From the NCBI RefSeq assembly GCF_000412635.1, contig NZ_ASTG01000014.1, forward strand, positions 1 through 39,373: a stretch of DNA of 39,373 bases, given 5' to 3'. This document shows, piece after piece, positions 1 to 8,109 of this stretch (positions are counted from its first letter, which is position 1; each line of letters begins with the position of its first letter). The notes under the pieces are model-generated. The model saw only the letters and a program-made list of their open reading frames with translations. It searched no databases and was not told the origin of the DNA. A program made the translations under genes and the position numbers. The DNA comes from Sphingobium bisphenolivorans (GTDB lineage: Bacteria > Pseudomonadota > Alphaproteobacteria > Sphingomonadales > Sphingomonadaceae).

Positions 1-87
1 CGCCGACGCGCGCTGTTCGGGCGCGCCGACGCAGGAGGCGAGGAGGAAGGCGGTCGCCAGCGCGGCGGAGGACAGATGGGAACGCAT
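1..87 (-). CDS. N-terminus of a putative lipoprotein (cut by window edge)
   Basis: Reading the minus strand from the ATG at 87 gives 29 codons without a stop before the window ends. The peptide has an arginine near the start, a hydrophobic stretch and then the lipobox L-A-S-C with the cysteine at residue 19, followed by VGAPEQ. This is a typical bacterial lipoprotein signal that would be cleaved before Cys19 and anchored in a membrane. The mature domain lies outside the window, so no function can be given. The gene diverges from the rpsM operon. Confidence 0.6.
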   Translation of the reverse strand, partial: MRSHLSSAALATAFLLASCVGAPEQRASA

Positions 88-197
88 GCCCCTCCATGCC
101 CGAGGGGACAGGATGGCATCAACCCGAAAAGGACCGAGCGCCGCCGCCCGACCGGAGGAGAAGCGGCGAGCTTCAACGCTTTTGCGGCCGCCCGCCA

Positions 198-226
198 TTG
201 ACTGCCGCCACCCGAATCGGTAAGGG
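198..226 (+). promoter_or_regulatory. Possible sigma-70-type promoter of the rpsM operon
   Basis: TTGACT at 198-203 is followed after 17 bases by TAAGGG at 221-226. The -35 box is good, the -10 box is weak. It is the best match found in the region upstream of rpsM, and it would give a leader of about 155 bases. Inference only. Confidence 0.35.
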
Positions 227-251
227 CACCCCTTCCCGACACGCTGGTGAG

Positions 252-283
252 CGGCAGTGCCTTGAGCACTAGCCGTCTTTTTT
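252..283 (+). terminator. Terminator-like hairpin in the rpsM leader (possible attenuator)
   Basis: CGGCAGTGC (252-260) pairs with GCACT-A-GCCG (266-275) with one bulged A and a five-base loop, and is followed by six T at 278-283. The orientation is plus. The gene to the left runs on the minus strand, so the only transcript it could end within this window would be one that starts in the intergenic region, such as the rpsM leader. Confidence 0.5.
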
Positions 284-348
284 GCGTCTTGGGGCCTATC
301 GAATCGGCTGCGGTCCATTTAGGGGCTTCAGCCCGAACGCTTTGAGAT

Positions 349-368
349 GGGGCGGCGCCAACCGCCCC
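349..368 (+). promoter_or_regulatory. GC hairpin just upstream of the rpsM ribosome binding site
   Basis: GGGGCGG (349-355) and CCGCCCC (362-368) form a perfect 7-base-pair stem with a six-base loop. It ends eight bases before the AGGAG of rpsM. Its place suggests a role in translation control or ribosomal-protein feedback, but nothing in the sequence proves this. Confidence 0.4.
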
Positions 369-391
369 GTGGAGCAGGAGTACAGAATAGC

Positions 392-760
392 ATGGCACGT
401 ATTGCGGGCGTCAATATCCCGACCAACAAGCGCGTTATCATCGCGCTCACCTACATCCACGGCATCGGCCGTCACACCGCCGTAGCGATCGCCGACAAGC
501 TGGGCATCGACCACAGCCGCCGCGTTCAGGACCTGTCGGACGCCGAAGTCCTGCAGATCCGCGAAGCGATCGACGCCGACCTGACGGTGGAAGGCGATCT
601 GCGCCGCGAAACCGCGATGAACATCAAGCGCCTGATGGACCTTGCCTGCTATCGCGGCCTGCGTCACCGCAAGGGCCTGCCGGTTCGCGGCCAGCGCACG
701 CACACCAATGCGCGCACCCGCAAGGGCAAGGCCAAGCCGATCGCTGGTAAGAAAAAGTAA
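392..760 (+). CDS. rpsM: 30S ribosomal protein S13
   Basis: This encodes a 122-residue protein, the usual length of bacterial S13. S13 sits in the head of the small subunit and contacts the P-site tRNA and the large subunit. The sequence begins [15 protein letters not shown] and carries the family's helix-two-turn-helix segment around [10 protein letters not shown] and the basic C-terminal part with [20 protein letters not shown]. The ATG at 392 is chosen because it gives the exact family N-terminus and has AGGAG at 376-380. It is the first gene of a unit rpsM-rpsK-rpoA-rplQ, the classic alpha operon lacking rpsD, as is usual in alphaproteobacteria. In many relatives secY and adk lie directly upstream. 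Here an opposite-strand lipoprotein gene does. Confidence 0.98.
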   Translation: MARIAGVNIPTNKRVIIALTYIHGIGRHTAVAIADKLGIDHSRRVQDLSDAEVLQIREAIDADLTVEGDLRRETAMNIKRLMDLACYRGLRHRKGLPVRGQRTHTNARTRKGKAKPIAGKKK

Positions 761-861
761 GAAGTTAGTCCGGGGGACTGATTTCAACTTTTTCTCCGCC
801 GGATGGCGCCCGTCTCGGGCACGCCCTCCAGCATCACAAGTTTTCTGTAGGATAGAGCAAT

Positions 862-1251
862 ATGGCACGCGAACCCCAGCGCATTAAGCGGCGCGAGCGC
901 AAGAACATCTCGGCCGGCGTCGCGCACGTCAACGCCAGCTTCAACAACACCATGGTGACCATCACCGACGCCCAGGGCAATGCGATTTCCTGGTCCTCGG
1001 CCGGCATGATGGGCTTCAAGGGCAGCCGCAAGTCGACCCCCTACGCCGCGCAGGTCTGCGCCGAAGACGCCGGCCGCAAGGCCGCCGAACATGGCGTGCG
1101 CACCCTGGAAGTCGAAGTGAAGGGCCCCGGTTCGGGCCGTGAATCGGCTCTGCGCGCGCTGCAGGCCGTCGGCTTCCACATCACCTCGATCCGCGACGTG
1201 ACGCCGATCCCGCACAATGGCGTGCGTCCTTCCAAGCGCCGCCGCGTCTAA
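862..1251 (+). CDS. rpsK: 30S ribosomal protein S11
   Basis: This 129-residue protein matches S11 in length and sequence. S11 is a platform protein of the small subunit that lines the mRNA exit path. Recognisable parts are the family core [19 protein letters not shown], the segment [20 protein letters not shown] and the basic C-terminus with [17 protein letters not shown] sequence ending in PSKRRRV. It follows rpsM after 101 bases that contain a small hairpin (GCCCG/CGGGC near 808-820) but no good terminator, so co-transcription is likely. The start is fixed by the conserved [16 protein letters not shown]-terminus. Confidence 0.98.
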   Translation: MAREPQRIKRRERKNISAGVAHVNASFNNTMVTITDAQGNAISWSSAGMMGFKGSRKSTPYAAQVCAEDAGRKAAEHGVRTLEVEVKGPGSGRESALRALQAVGFHITSIRDVTPIPHNGVRPSKRRRV

Positions 1252-1371
1252 CAGCAGCGCGCGGCTTGTCGGCGGGCGGCGGACGCGTCGCCCGTTCACC
1301 CGTTTGCATCGGCCGGAACGTCCTGTCGGGTCAGGATTTTGAACGTTTCGGCCTCATCCCCAGGGGAAATT

Positions 1372-2439
1372 ATGACTGTCAACATGAAGAACTGGCAGGA
1401 ATTGAAGAAGCCCAACAGCCTTGAGATCAAGGCGGCGGGCGACGGCAGGCGCAAGGCGACCTTCGTCGCCGAACCTCTGGAGCGCGGCTTCGGCCTGACG
1501 CTCGGCAATGCGCTGCGCCGGGTTCTTCTGTCCTCGCTCCAGGGCGCGGCGGTCACCTCGATCAAGATCGAGAACGTCCTGCACGAATTCTCCTCGCTCG
1601 CCGGCGTGCGCGAGGACGTCACGGACATCGTCCTCAACATCAAGCAGGTCGCGCTGAAGATGGAGGGCGATGGCCCCCGTCGTCTGCAGCTGTCCGCGAC
1701 CGGCCCGGCCGAAGTGCGTGCGGGCGACATCACCACCGTGGGCGACATCGAAGTGATGAACCCCGACCTGGTGATCTGCCACCTCGATCAGGGCGCGACG
1801 CTCAACATGGAACTGACCGCCGACGTCGGCAAGGGCTATGTCCCGGCCGTCGCCAACCGGCCGGCCGACGCCCCGATCGGCCTGATTCCGATCGATGCGC
1901 TCTACTCGCCGGTCCGCCAGGTCGCCTACAAGGTCGACAATACCCGCGTCGGCCAGGAACTGGACTATGACAAGCTGTCGCTGACCGTCGAAACCGACGG
2001 CACCGTCACGCCGGAAGACGCGGTGGCCTATGCCGCCCGGATCCTGCAGGACCAGCTCCAGCTGTTCGTCCACTTCGAGGACGCCCTGCCCGTCGCCGCT
2101 CCCTCCGCTGGGGCCGGTGCCGCCGGTGCCTCTGCCAGCGAAGGCGAAAGCGACGCGAACCAGATCAACCGCTATCTGCTCAAGAAGGTGGACGAGCTGG
2201 AACTGTCGGTCCGGTCGGCAAACTGCCTCAAGAACGACAACATCATCTACATCGGCGATCTGGTCCAGAAGACCGAGGCCGAGATGCTGCGCACCCCCAA
2301 TTTCGGCCGCAAGTCGCTGAACGAAATCAAGGAAGTGCTGTCGTCCATGGGCCTGCGCCTGGGCATGGACATCCCCGGCTGGCCGCCGGAAAATATCGAG
2401 GAAATGGCCAAGAAGCTCGAACAGGAGCTGCTGGGGTAA
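1372..2439 (+). CDS. rpoA: DNA-directed RNA polymerase subunit alpha
   Basis: RpoA forms the dimer on which RNA polymerase assembles, and its C-terminal domain contacts promoter UP elements and activators. The 355-residue product has the N-terminal assembly domain (about residues 15-240, with [19 protein letters not shown]) and the C-terminal domain (about 265-340). In the latter, Arg281 in SVRSANCLK corresponds to Arg265 of E. coli, which binds UP-element DNA. The linker is enriched in Ala, Gly and Ser ([14 protein letters not shown]) and is about 16 residues longer than in E. coli. The ATG at 1372 follows AGGGGAA at 1362-1368. An in-frame TTG at 1339 and an ATG at 1384 are possible but less fitting. 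It is the third gene of the alpha operon. Confidence 0.97.
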   Translation: MTVNMKNWQELKKPNSLEIKAAGDGRRKATFVAEPLERGFGLTLGNALRRVLLSSLQGAAVTSIKIENVLHEFSSLAGVREDVTDIVLNIKQVALKMEGDGPRRLQLSATGPAEVRAGDITTVGDIEVMNPDLVICHLDQGATLNMELTADVGKGYVPAVANRPADAPIGLIPIDALYSPVRQVAYKVDNTRVGQELDYDKLSLTVETDGTVTPEDAVAYAARILQDQLQLFVHFEDALPVAAPSAGAGAAGASASEGESDANQINRYLLKKVDELELSVRSANCLKNDNIIYIGDLVQKTEAEMLRTPNFGRKSLNEIKEVLSSMGLRLGMDIPGWPPENIEEMAKKLEQELLG

Positions 2440-2449
2440 GAACCACAGG

Positions 2450-2530
2450 CCGTTCGGTTCAAGCAGCTTCGAGCGAAGTCGAGAAGCGGCGGTCGAGGAG
2501 AACTGTTCTCGACAAGCTCGAACCGAACGG
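2450..2530. repeat. Palindromic dispersed repeat, copy 1 (rpoA-rplQ spacer)
   Basis: The element starts with CCGTTCGGTTC and ends with its near inverse complement GAACCGAACGG, with GTCGAGAA-type sequence inside each arm. The same outer arms and inner GTTCTCGACA-GCTCGAACC segment recur at 21927-21988 in front of gltB. In this copy the centre is longer. The unit is non-coding and lies inside an operon, so it would be transcribed as a hairpin between rpoA and rplQ. It looks like a REP-type element. Confidence 0.75.
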
Positions 2531-2623
2531 ATGTGGTTACAAGGGGCTGATGGGCGGTGGCCCTGAACACCGCCTGGTCTGGGCTACCTCACACGGGCCC
2601 TTAACGAACGAAAGGAAAGACAT

Positions 2624-3049
2624 ATGCGTCACAAGGTTGGTCATCGTAAGCTGCAGCGCAGCGCCGGGCATCGTAACTCGCTGCTCCGCAACCTCGCCGC
2701 CTCGCTCATCAAGCATGAGCAGATCCTGACCACCACGCCCAAGGCGAAGGAACTCCGTCCCTACGTCGAGAAGCTGATCACCCTCGCCAAGAAGGGTGGC
2801 CTGTCGAATCGTCGTCTGGCCCATTCGCGCCTGCAGGACGACGCCCAGCTGACCAAGCTGTTCGAAGTCCTGGCCGAGCGCTACAAGGATCGCAATGGCG
2901 GCTACACCCGCGTGATCAAGGCCGGCATCCGCGCTTCGGACGCGGCGCCGATCGCGATCATCGAGCTGGTCGATCGCGACGTCGATGCCAAGGGCCAGGA
3001 TTCAGGTCCGGTCCAGAACGCCGACGCGGACGAGCTGGAAGCGGCATAA
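2624..3049 (+). CDS. rplQ: 50S ribosomal protein L17
   Basis: L17 is a large-subunit protein near the exit-tunnel side of the ribosome. The 141-residue product opens with the family signature [17 protein letters not shown] and continues with [18 protein letters not shown] and [26 protein letters not shown]. It is longer than the E. coli protein (127) because of an acidic C-terminal tail ([11 protein letters not shown]), a common variation in alphaproteobacteria. A clear GAAAGGAAAG ribosome binding site lies just upstream of the ATG. It is the last gene of the alpha operon and is followed by a strong terminator at 3088-3123. Confidence 0.98.
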   Translation: MRHKVGHRKLQRSAGHRNSLLRNLAASLIKHEQILTTTPKAKELRPYVEKLITLAKKGGLSNRRLAHSRLQDDAQLTKLFEVLAERYKDRNGGYTRVIKAGIRASDAAPIAIIELVDRDVDAKGQDSGPVQNADADELEAA

Positions 3050-3087
3050 TCCGCCGCAGCGCTGGTCGCTCAGCGTAAGACATTCGG

Positions 3088-3123
3088 ACGGGCCGCGGCT
3101 TCATGCAGAGCCGCGGCCCGTTT
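3088..3123 (+). terminator. Rho-independent terminator of the alpha operon
   Basis: ACGGGCCGCGGCT (3088-3100) pairs perfectly with AGCCGCGGCCCGT (3109-3121) around an eight-base loop, and ends in TTT. It lies 38 bases after the rplQ stop. Confidence 0.9.
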
Positions 3124-3420
3124 GGCGTTCACGGCAAGCGCTTGGGGCACCGGCCTTGGTTGAGTATGTTACCTTTCATCCGACAGCCTCCAGCTCAGAC
3201 GCGACGAAGCGCGCCTGCCAATGTCTTAACGCCGGGCTTTGACCCGGAGGTCCGCTTCATCCTGCAAGCCCAAAGGAGGCAGCGGGATCCCGGCTCAAGG
3301 CCGGGATGACGGGGTGGATTAATTTAGGCTCGACCTGCCTTGAGCGGCGAAATTCCTTTGTTTTCCGACTGCTCCGAGGCATCAGCGGCCGATTGCAAAA
3401 TGCGGTTAGAGGGAAAGAGG
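3124..3420. other. Non-coding spacer between rplQ and the S9 peptidase
   Basis: About 300 bases without a supported gene. It holds one copy of the GGATCCCGGC-type palindrome (3282-3310) and, at the right end, the AGAGGGA ribosome binding site (3408-3414) of the next gene. I see no convincing promoter, although the peptidase gene must have one here. Confidence 0.6.
3282..3310. repeat. Short dispersed palindrome, family B, copy 1
   Basis: ATCCCGGC (3287-3294) and GCCGGGAT (3300-3307) form an eight-base-pair stem with loop TCAAG, flanked by GCGGG and GAC. The same unit occurs at 15133-15160 and, inverted and diverged, at 12441-12468. Confidence 0.75.
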
Positions 3421-5592
3421 ATGCGCGCCTTGGGTTGGCTGGTTTCGGCGCTGCTGCTTGCATCCTTTCCCGCCATGGCCGCGCCGGATGCAGCGGCCAC
3501 GCCCAGCGCGAAGGCGAGCGGCCTGCGTTACCCGGGGGCGAAGCGGCTCGATCTGGTGGAGGATCATTTCGGCGTCAAAGTGGCCGATCCCTACCGCTGG
3601 CTGGAGGGCGATCTGCGCACCGACCCGGCGGTGCAGGCCTGGGTGGGGCAGGAAAACGCGCTCACCCGCCGGGTCATCGACGCGCTGCCGGGGCGGGCGA
3701 TACTCAAGCAGCGGATGCAGGCGCTGTTCGCCCACGGCCGCTACACCCTGCCGCGCAAGGCAGCCGGGCGCTATTTCTATGGCTATAATAGCGGCCTCCA
3801 GAACCAGACGCCCCTCTTTGTGCGGGAGGGGCTGGCCGGACCGCAGCGGCTGCTGATCGATCCCAACCAATGGGCGAAGGACGGATCGGCGGCGCTGGCG
3901 GAATGGGCGCCCTCCCCCGATGGACGCCATCTGCTCTACTCGGTGCAGGAGGCGGGCAGCGACTGGCGAACCCTGCGCGTGCTGGACGTCGATGGCGGCA
4001 AGTTGCTGCCGGATGCCGTGAACTGGGTCAAATTCTCGCAGCTCGCCTGGGACGGGCGCGGCGAGGGCTTCTTCTATTCGCGCTTCGCGGCGCCGGGCGA
4101 GGGGCAGGATTTTCAGTCCGCCACGGTCGGGCAGCAGGTCTATTATCATCGGCTGGGCACGGCACAGGGCGAGGACCAGTTGATCTATGCAACGCCCGAT
4201 CGGCCCAAGCTCAGCCACACCGCGCAAGTGACGGCCGACGGCCGCTGGCTGGTGATCAGCAGCTTTCAGGGCACCGACACCCGCCGCGAGCTGCATGTCG
4301 CGCAACTGACAGGCGGCAGGATGAAGGTGCGCACGCTGGTCAACGGGATCAGCAACGACTGGCGGCTGATCGGCAGCCGGGGTCCGATGCTCTATCTGGT
4401 GACGGATCAGGGGGCGCCCCGCCTGCGCGTCGTCAGCATCGACGCGCGCTATCCCCGGAGCGGAGCGAAGCCGGTCGTGGCCGAGCGCGGCGATACGCTG
4501 GCCGGCGGGACGCTGGTCGGAAGCCGGTTGATCCTCGCCTATATGGCCGATGGCGCGACGGTCGCCGAACTGGTGGAGCTGAACGGGCGGAAGGTGGCCG
4601 AGGTGCCGTTGCCAGGCGTCGGCACGGCGGCGGGCTTTGCCGGGCGGGACGGTGACCCGGAAACCTTTTTCAGCTTTTCGGGCTTCACGACCCCGGCCAG
4701 CATCTATCGCTTCGACACGGCGGCCCTGCGCTATCAGCTATTCGCGCGGCCCGACACGCCCTTCGACCCCGATGATTTTGGGGTGGAGGAGGTGAGCTAT
4801 CCCTCGAAGGACGGGACGATGATCCCGATGACGGTGATCCGGCGCAAGTCGCTGGCGCTGTCGGGCACGTCCGCGCCGACCATCCTCTACGGCTATGGCG
4901 GGTTCAATCTGACCCTGACGCCGGGCTATTCGGCGATGCGGCTGGCCTGGCTGGAGCAGGGCGGCGTCTATGCGATCGCCCACCTGCGCGGCGGCGGCGA
5001 ATATGGCCGGGCCTGGCATGATGCCGGGCGGCGGGCGAACAAGCAGAATGTGTTCGACGACTTTATCGCGGCGGGCGAATATCTGAAGGCGAAGGGCTAT
5101 ACGACCAGGGACGGGCTTGCGATCGAGGGGCGGTCCAATGGCGGGCTGCTGGTCGGCGCGGTGGTCAACCAGCGGCCCGACCTGTTCGCCGCCGCGCTGC
5201 CGGCCGTGGGCGTGATGGACATGCTGCGCTTCGACCGCTTCACCGCCGGTCGATACTGGATCGACGATTATGGATCGCCGGATCGGGAGGAGGATTTCCG
5301 CCTGCTCTACAGCTATTCGCCCTATCATAATATCGCGGAGGGCAAGGATTATCCGGCAATCCTGGTGACGACCGGGGATACGGACGATCGGGTGGTGCCG
5401 GCGCACAGCTTCAAATATGCCGCGGCTTTGCAGGCGGCCGATATCGGGCCCCGGCCGCGCCTGATCCGGATCGACAGCAAGGCCGGCCATGGGTCGGGCA
5501 AGCCGATCGACAAGCTGATCGACGAATATGCCGACAGCTACGCGTTTCTGGCGGAGTTCACCGGCCTCAAGATCCGCGATGCGCCGCGATAG
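3421..5592 (+). CDS. Secreted prolyl oligopeptidase (S9A family)
   Basis: This serine peptidase of the prolyl oligopeptidase family should cut short peptides after proline. The 723-residue product starts with a Sec signal peptide (MRALGWLVSALLLASFPAMA, cleavage before APDAA), so it probably acts in the periplasm. The middle (about residues 90-430) fits the beta-propeller that restricts access to small peptides. The C-terminal alpha/beta-hydrolase domain carries the nucleophile in EGRSNGGLL (Ser572), Asp655 in GDTDDRV and His690 in KAGHGSG, spaced as in porcine POP. The ATG at 3421 is chosen for the signal peptide and the AGAGGGA at 3408-3414. In-frame upstream ATG codons at 3340 and 3400 would spoil the signal. 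It appears to be a single-gene unit. Confidence 0.9.
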   Translation: MRALGWLVSALLLASFPAMAAPDAAATPSAKASGLRYPGAKRLDLVEDHFGVKVADPYRWLEGDLRTDPAVQAWVGQENALTRRVIDALPGRAILKQRMQALFAHGRYTLPRKAAGRYFYGYNSGLQNQTPLFVREGLAGPQRLLIDPNQWAKDGSAALAEWAPSPDGRHLLYSVQEAGSDWRTLRVLDVDGGKLLPDAVNWVKFSQLAWDGRGEGFFYSRFAAPGEGQDFQSATVGQQVYYHRLGTAQGEDQLIYATPDRPKLSHTAQVTADGRWLVISSFQGTDTRRELHVAQLTGGRMKVRTLVNGISNDWRLIGSRGPMLYLVTDQGAPRLRVVSIDARYPRSGAKPVVAERGDTLAGGTLVGSRLILAYMADGATVAELVELNGRKVAEVPLPGVGTAAGFAGRDGDPETFFSFSGFTTPASIYRFDTAALRYQLFARPDTPFDPDDFGVEEVSYPSKDGTMIPMTVIRRKSLALSGTSAPTILYGYGGFNLTLTPGYSAMRLAWLEQGGVYAIAHLRGGGEYGRAWHDAGRRANKQNVFDDFIAAGEYLKAKGYTTRDGLAIEGRSNGGLLVGAVVNQRPDLFAAALPAVGVMDMLRFDRFTAGRYWIDDYGSPDREEDFRLLYSYSPYHNIAEGKDYPAILVTTGDTDDRVVPAHSFKYAAALQAADIGPRPRLIRIDSKAGHGSGKPIDKLIDEYADSYAFLAEFTGLKIRDAPR

Positions 5593-5660
5593 CCCGTTCA
5601 GCCCACCGACAGCCGGCGGGGCTTAGCCTTCCGGCCGGACAGACTGAGGATATGAGGGTG

Positions 5661-6206
5661 ATGATCAAGGCAGGCTGGTTGACGGGAACGATGATGGCGG
5701 CAGCGCTGGTCGCGGGGAGCACGGCGTCGGCGCAGGCCTTGCAGCCGCGCCTCAGCTACCCGCAGGAGCAGGATGACATCACCCGCGATGATGCGCCGGA
5801 CAGCGGGTATGAGGAGGATGGCCGCACCACGCAGCGGCAGGCGGACGATGATTTTTCCGACGTGGTCGCGCGGGACCGGGCCGGCACCGCTGCCGACCGG
5901 CGCGACGAGCGTGCCGGATCGCGGGACGAACTGGCCGTCGGCGAGGCACTGGACAGCGAGAGCGAGCATGCGGTCAACGACTGCGCCGTCGCCGCCCGCG
6001 ACGAGGCCGAGCGCGAGGGCGGCTATGCCGAGGTGCGGCAGGTGCAGGCCCCGCGCGAGACGCGCAACGGCTATGATGTCGAGGGCGATGTCGAGGTGCG
6101 GTCGGGCTGGCGCGCCCAGGATGAACGCGCGCGTCATTTCACCTGCTCGGTGCAGAATGGGCGGGTCGCGGAAGTCTATTTCCACCGCGCGCGCGCCGCC
6201 CGCTGA
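5661..6206 (+). CDS. Acidic exported protein of unknown function
   Basis: I do not recognise a named family. The 181-residue product has a Sec signal peptide (MIKAGWLTGTMMAAALVAG, cut after ASAQA). A long charged middle follows, rich in Asp, Glu and Arg with many DD and RD pairs and probably disordered (about residues 35-105). The C-terminal part (about 105-175) looks folded, with Cys in NDCAVAARDEAE and in FTCSVQNGRVAEVYFHR, which could form one disulfide. The segment NGYDVEGDVEVRSGWR between them resembles small exported proteins seen in other sphingomonads. The ATG at 5661 has GAGGA ten bases upstream, and the ATG at 5652 (three codons earlier) is also possible. It follows the peptidase by 68 bases and may share its transcript. 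Confidence 0.7.
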   Translation: MIKAGWLTGTMMAAALVAGSTASAQALQPRLSYPQEQDDITRDDAPDSGYEEDGRTTQRQADDDFSDVVARDRAGTAADRRDERAGSRDELAVGEALDSESEHAVNDCAVAARDEAEREGGYAEVRQVQAPRETRNGYDVEGDVEVRSGWRAQDERARHFTCSVQNGRVAEVYFHRARAAR

Positions 6207-6244
6207 CCTGCTCTCCGACCGCGCTGTCTTGGGCAGGCGCGGCC

Positions 6245-6649
6245 TCAGCCCGCCCGGTCGCCCTGCTTTGCGGCTTGCGCTGCGAGCCAGGCCAGCGCGT
6301 CCGCTTCCGTCGTGAACAGTTCGTTGCGCTCTATCATTTCCGATATGCGCTTGATCTGCAGCACCTTCAGGGCGGATGATGAAACGATCGAGGCAGTGGT
6401 GCGGCCGGGTCGGCCTGCATCTTTTAGAGAATCGGTCAGCAGGTCAGCAACTTCGCGGGGCTGGATCGCATGCTCGCGCATATCGATCAGCACAGACAGC
6501 TGATCGAGATCCAGTCCGATCCGCTGCTCCTGCCGCCGCAGATCTTCCAGATAGCTGTGGGCCGTGGGCAAGTCCCACAGGCCCGCCAATGTGATCCGAA
6601 GCAATTTTCGATTGTCGTCATAGGCGATCTCATAGGGCCTGGTGGCCAT
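6245..6649 (-). CDS. STAS/SpoIIAA-like cytoplasmic protein
   Basis: The 134-residue product has no signal peptide or membrane segment. Its pattern of alternating strands and helices (YEIAYDDNRKLLRITLAG, a helix AHSYLEDLRRQ, LDQLSVLIDMREH, then TTASIVSSSALKVLQIKRI) fits the small STAS-like fold seen in SpoIIAA-related proteins of unknown role. The phosphorylatable serine of true anti-anti-sigma factors is not evident, so that specific function is not claimed. The start at 6649 is chosen over one 12 codons upstream because AAGGACAG lies five to twelve bases before it. The gene converges on the acidic protein gene and diverges from the MFS pump gene, with 157 bases between the two starts. Confidence 0.65.
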   Translation of the reverse strand: MATRPYEIAYDDNRKLLRITLAGLWDLPTAHSYLEDLRRQEQRIGLDLDQLSVLIDMREHAIQPREVADLLTDSLKDAGRPGRTTASIVSSSALKVLQIKRISEMIERNELFTTEADALAWLAAQAAKQGDRAG

Positions 6650-6806
6650 TATCTGTCCTTTATTGCCGAAAACTCGAGAGCGCATTGGATGCGGGACGCT
6701 CCTGTAGGGGAAGATGCTTTACAATTTGCTTCGGCCGGCGCGGCAGCCCGTCGGCGCACACGCACTCTTGGCAGCAATCGCCCGGCACTATAGCCCGCTT
6801 CCTGTC

Positions 6807-8060
6807 ATGTCCCCTCCCCCCTCCTCCCGCCGAAGGGCCGCGATCGCCTTCATCCTGGTGACGGCGCTGCTCGACGTCATGTCGATGGGGATCATCATTC
6901 CGGTGCTGCCCCAGCTGATCGAGACGCTGTCCGGCTCCAGCGCGGCGGCGGGGATGTGGAACGGCCTGTTCGTCGCGCTGTGGGCGGGGATGCAGTTCAT
7001 CTGTTCGCCCGTCATCGGCTCGCTCTCGGACCGGTTCGGGCGGCGGCCGGTGATATTGGTTTCGGTCGCCGGGCTGGCGCTCGACTTCGTGCTGATGGCG
7101 CTCGCGCCCAACCTCTGGTGGCTGGCATTGGGGCGGATATTGGCCGGGGTCACATCGTCCAGCTTCACCTCCACCTTCGCCTATATGGCGGATATCACGC
7201 CGCCCGAGGAACGCGCGCGCGGCTATGGGCTGATCGGCGCGGCGTTCAGCGGCGGCTTCGTTGCGGGGCCGCTGCTGGGGGGACTGCTGGGGGAGGTTTC
7301 GCTGCGCGCGCCTTTCTGGGCGGCGGCCGGGCTGTCGGCGCTCGCCTTCATCTACGGCCTGTTCGTGCTGCCGGAGTCGCTCTCGCCGGACAAGCGCATG
7401 GCTTTTTCCTGGAAGCGCGCCAACCCCTTCGGCGCGCTCAAGCTGCTGCGCTCGCATCCGGAGCTTTCCAGCCTGGCGGTGGTGAATTTCCTGCTCTATT
7501 TCGCGCATCACCTCTTCTCTGCCGTGTTCGTGCTCTATGCGGGGGACCGCTATGGCTGGGGCGCGTGGCAGGTGGGGACGCTGCTGGCGCTGGTGGGCCT
7601 GATGGACATGGGCGTGCAGGGGCTGCTGGTCGGGCGCGTCGTCAAGCAGCTGGGCGACCGCAGGACGATGGTGATCGGGCTTTCGTTCGGCGCAGTCGGC
7701 ATAGCGGCGATGGGCCTGGCGCCGACGGGCTGGCTGTTCGTCGCGGCGATGCTGCCCAATGCGCTGTGGGGCCTCGCCATGCCGACCATCCAGTCGCTGA
7801 TGACGCGGCGCGTGTCGGAGTCGGAGCAAGGCCAGTTGCAGGGCGCGAACAACAGCGTCGGCAGCATCGCGGGCATCATGTCGCCGCTGTTCTTCGGCAC
7901 CGTCTATTCGCTGTCGGTGGGCGCGCGGCCGGTCCTGCCCTTCATCGGCAGCGCCTTCCTGATCGCGGCGGGGGTGCTGGCGCTGGGTGCGCTGATCGGA
8001 TGGCGCGCGGGGCGTGCCGAGGATGCGCCATCGCTGGACAAGGCGGCGCGAGGGCACTAA
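6807..8060 (+). CDS. TetA-type MFS drug transporter
   Basis: A 417-residue inner-membrane protein with twelve predicted membrane segments. It belongs to the drug:H+ antiporter branch related to TetA. Loop 2-3 shows the MFS motif A as [12 protein letters not shown] (residues 71-82), and segment 1 carries an aspartate in [15 protein letters not shown], as in tetracycline pumps. Segment 5 contains the glycine-rich [15 protein letters not shown] typical of motif C antiporters. The substrate cannot be read from the sequence. Tetracycline resistance should not be assumed, since many chromosomal members have other or unknown substrates. The ATG at 6807 removes a 31-residue extension that does not fit the family. 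No regulator gene of the TetR type is next to it. guaA follows after 49 bases. Confidence 0.85.
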   Translation: MSPPPSSRRRAAIAFILVTALLDVMSMGIIIPVLPQLIETLSGSSAAAGMWNGLFVALWAGMQFICSPVIGSLSDRFGRRPVILVSVAGLALDFVLMALAPNLWWLALGRILAGVTSSSFTSTFAYMADITPPEERARGYGLIGAAFSGGFVAGPLLGGLLGEVSLRAPFWAAAGLSALAFIYGLFVLPESLSPDKRMAFSWKRANPFGALKLLRSHPELSSLAVVNFLLYFAHHLFSAVFVLYAGDRYGWGAWQVGTLLALVGLMDMGVQGLLVGRVVKQLGDRRTMVIGLSFGAVGIAAMGLAPTGWLFVAAMLPNALWGLAMPTIQSLMTRRVSESEQGQLQGANNSVGSIAGIMSPLFFGTVYSLSVGARPVLPFIGSAFLIAAGVLALGALIGWRAGRAEDAPSLDKAARGH

Positions 8061-8109
8061 CCGGCGCGCAATCCGTTCCCCCATTCTGGTTCAAGACAAA
8101 GGCGATTCG

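Larger units (their letters stand above)
88..391. other. Divergent intergenic region and rpsM leader
   Basis: This 304-base stretch has no supported coding region. On the plus strand it holds a promoter-like pair (198-226), a terminator-like hairpin with a T-run (252-283), a second GC-rich hairpin (349-368) and the rpsM ribosome binding site AGGAG at 376-380. Any promoter for the divergent lipoprotein gene was not recognised. Confidence 0.6.

Noticed and set aside
2450..2530. Insertion sequence ends
   Set aside because: Inverted arms are present, but there is no transposase or target duplication between or next to them.
6807..8060. Tetracycline resistance gene
   Set aside because: The TetA-type motifs are real, but no TetR regulator or mobile context is present, and chromosomal members have varied substrates.
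6660..8084. A 474-codon open frame on the minus strand
   Set aside because: It is antisense to the MFS transporter gene, very rich in Arg, Gln and His and without any domain.
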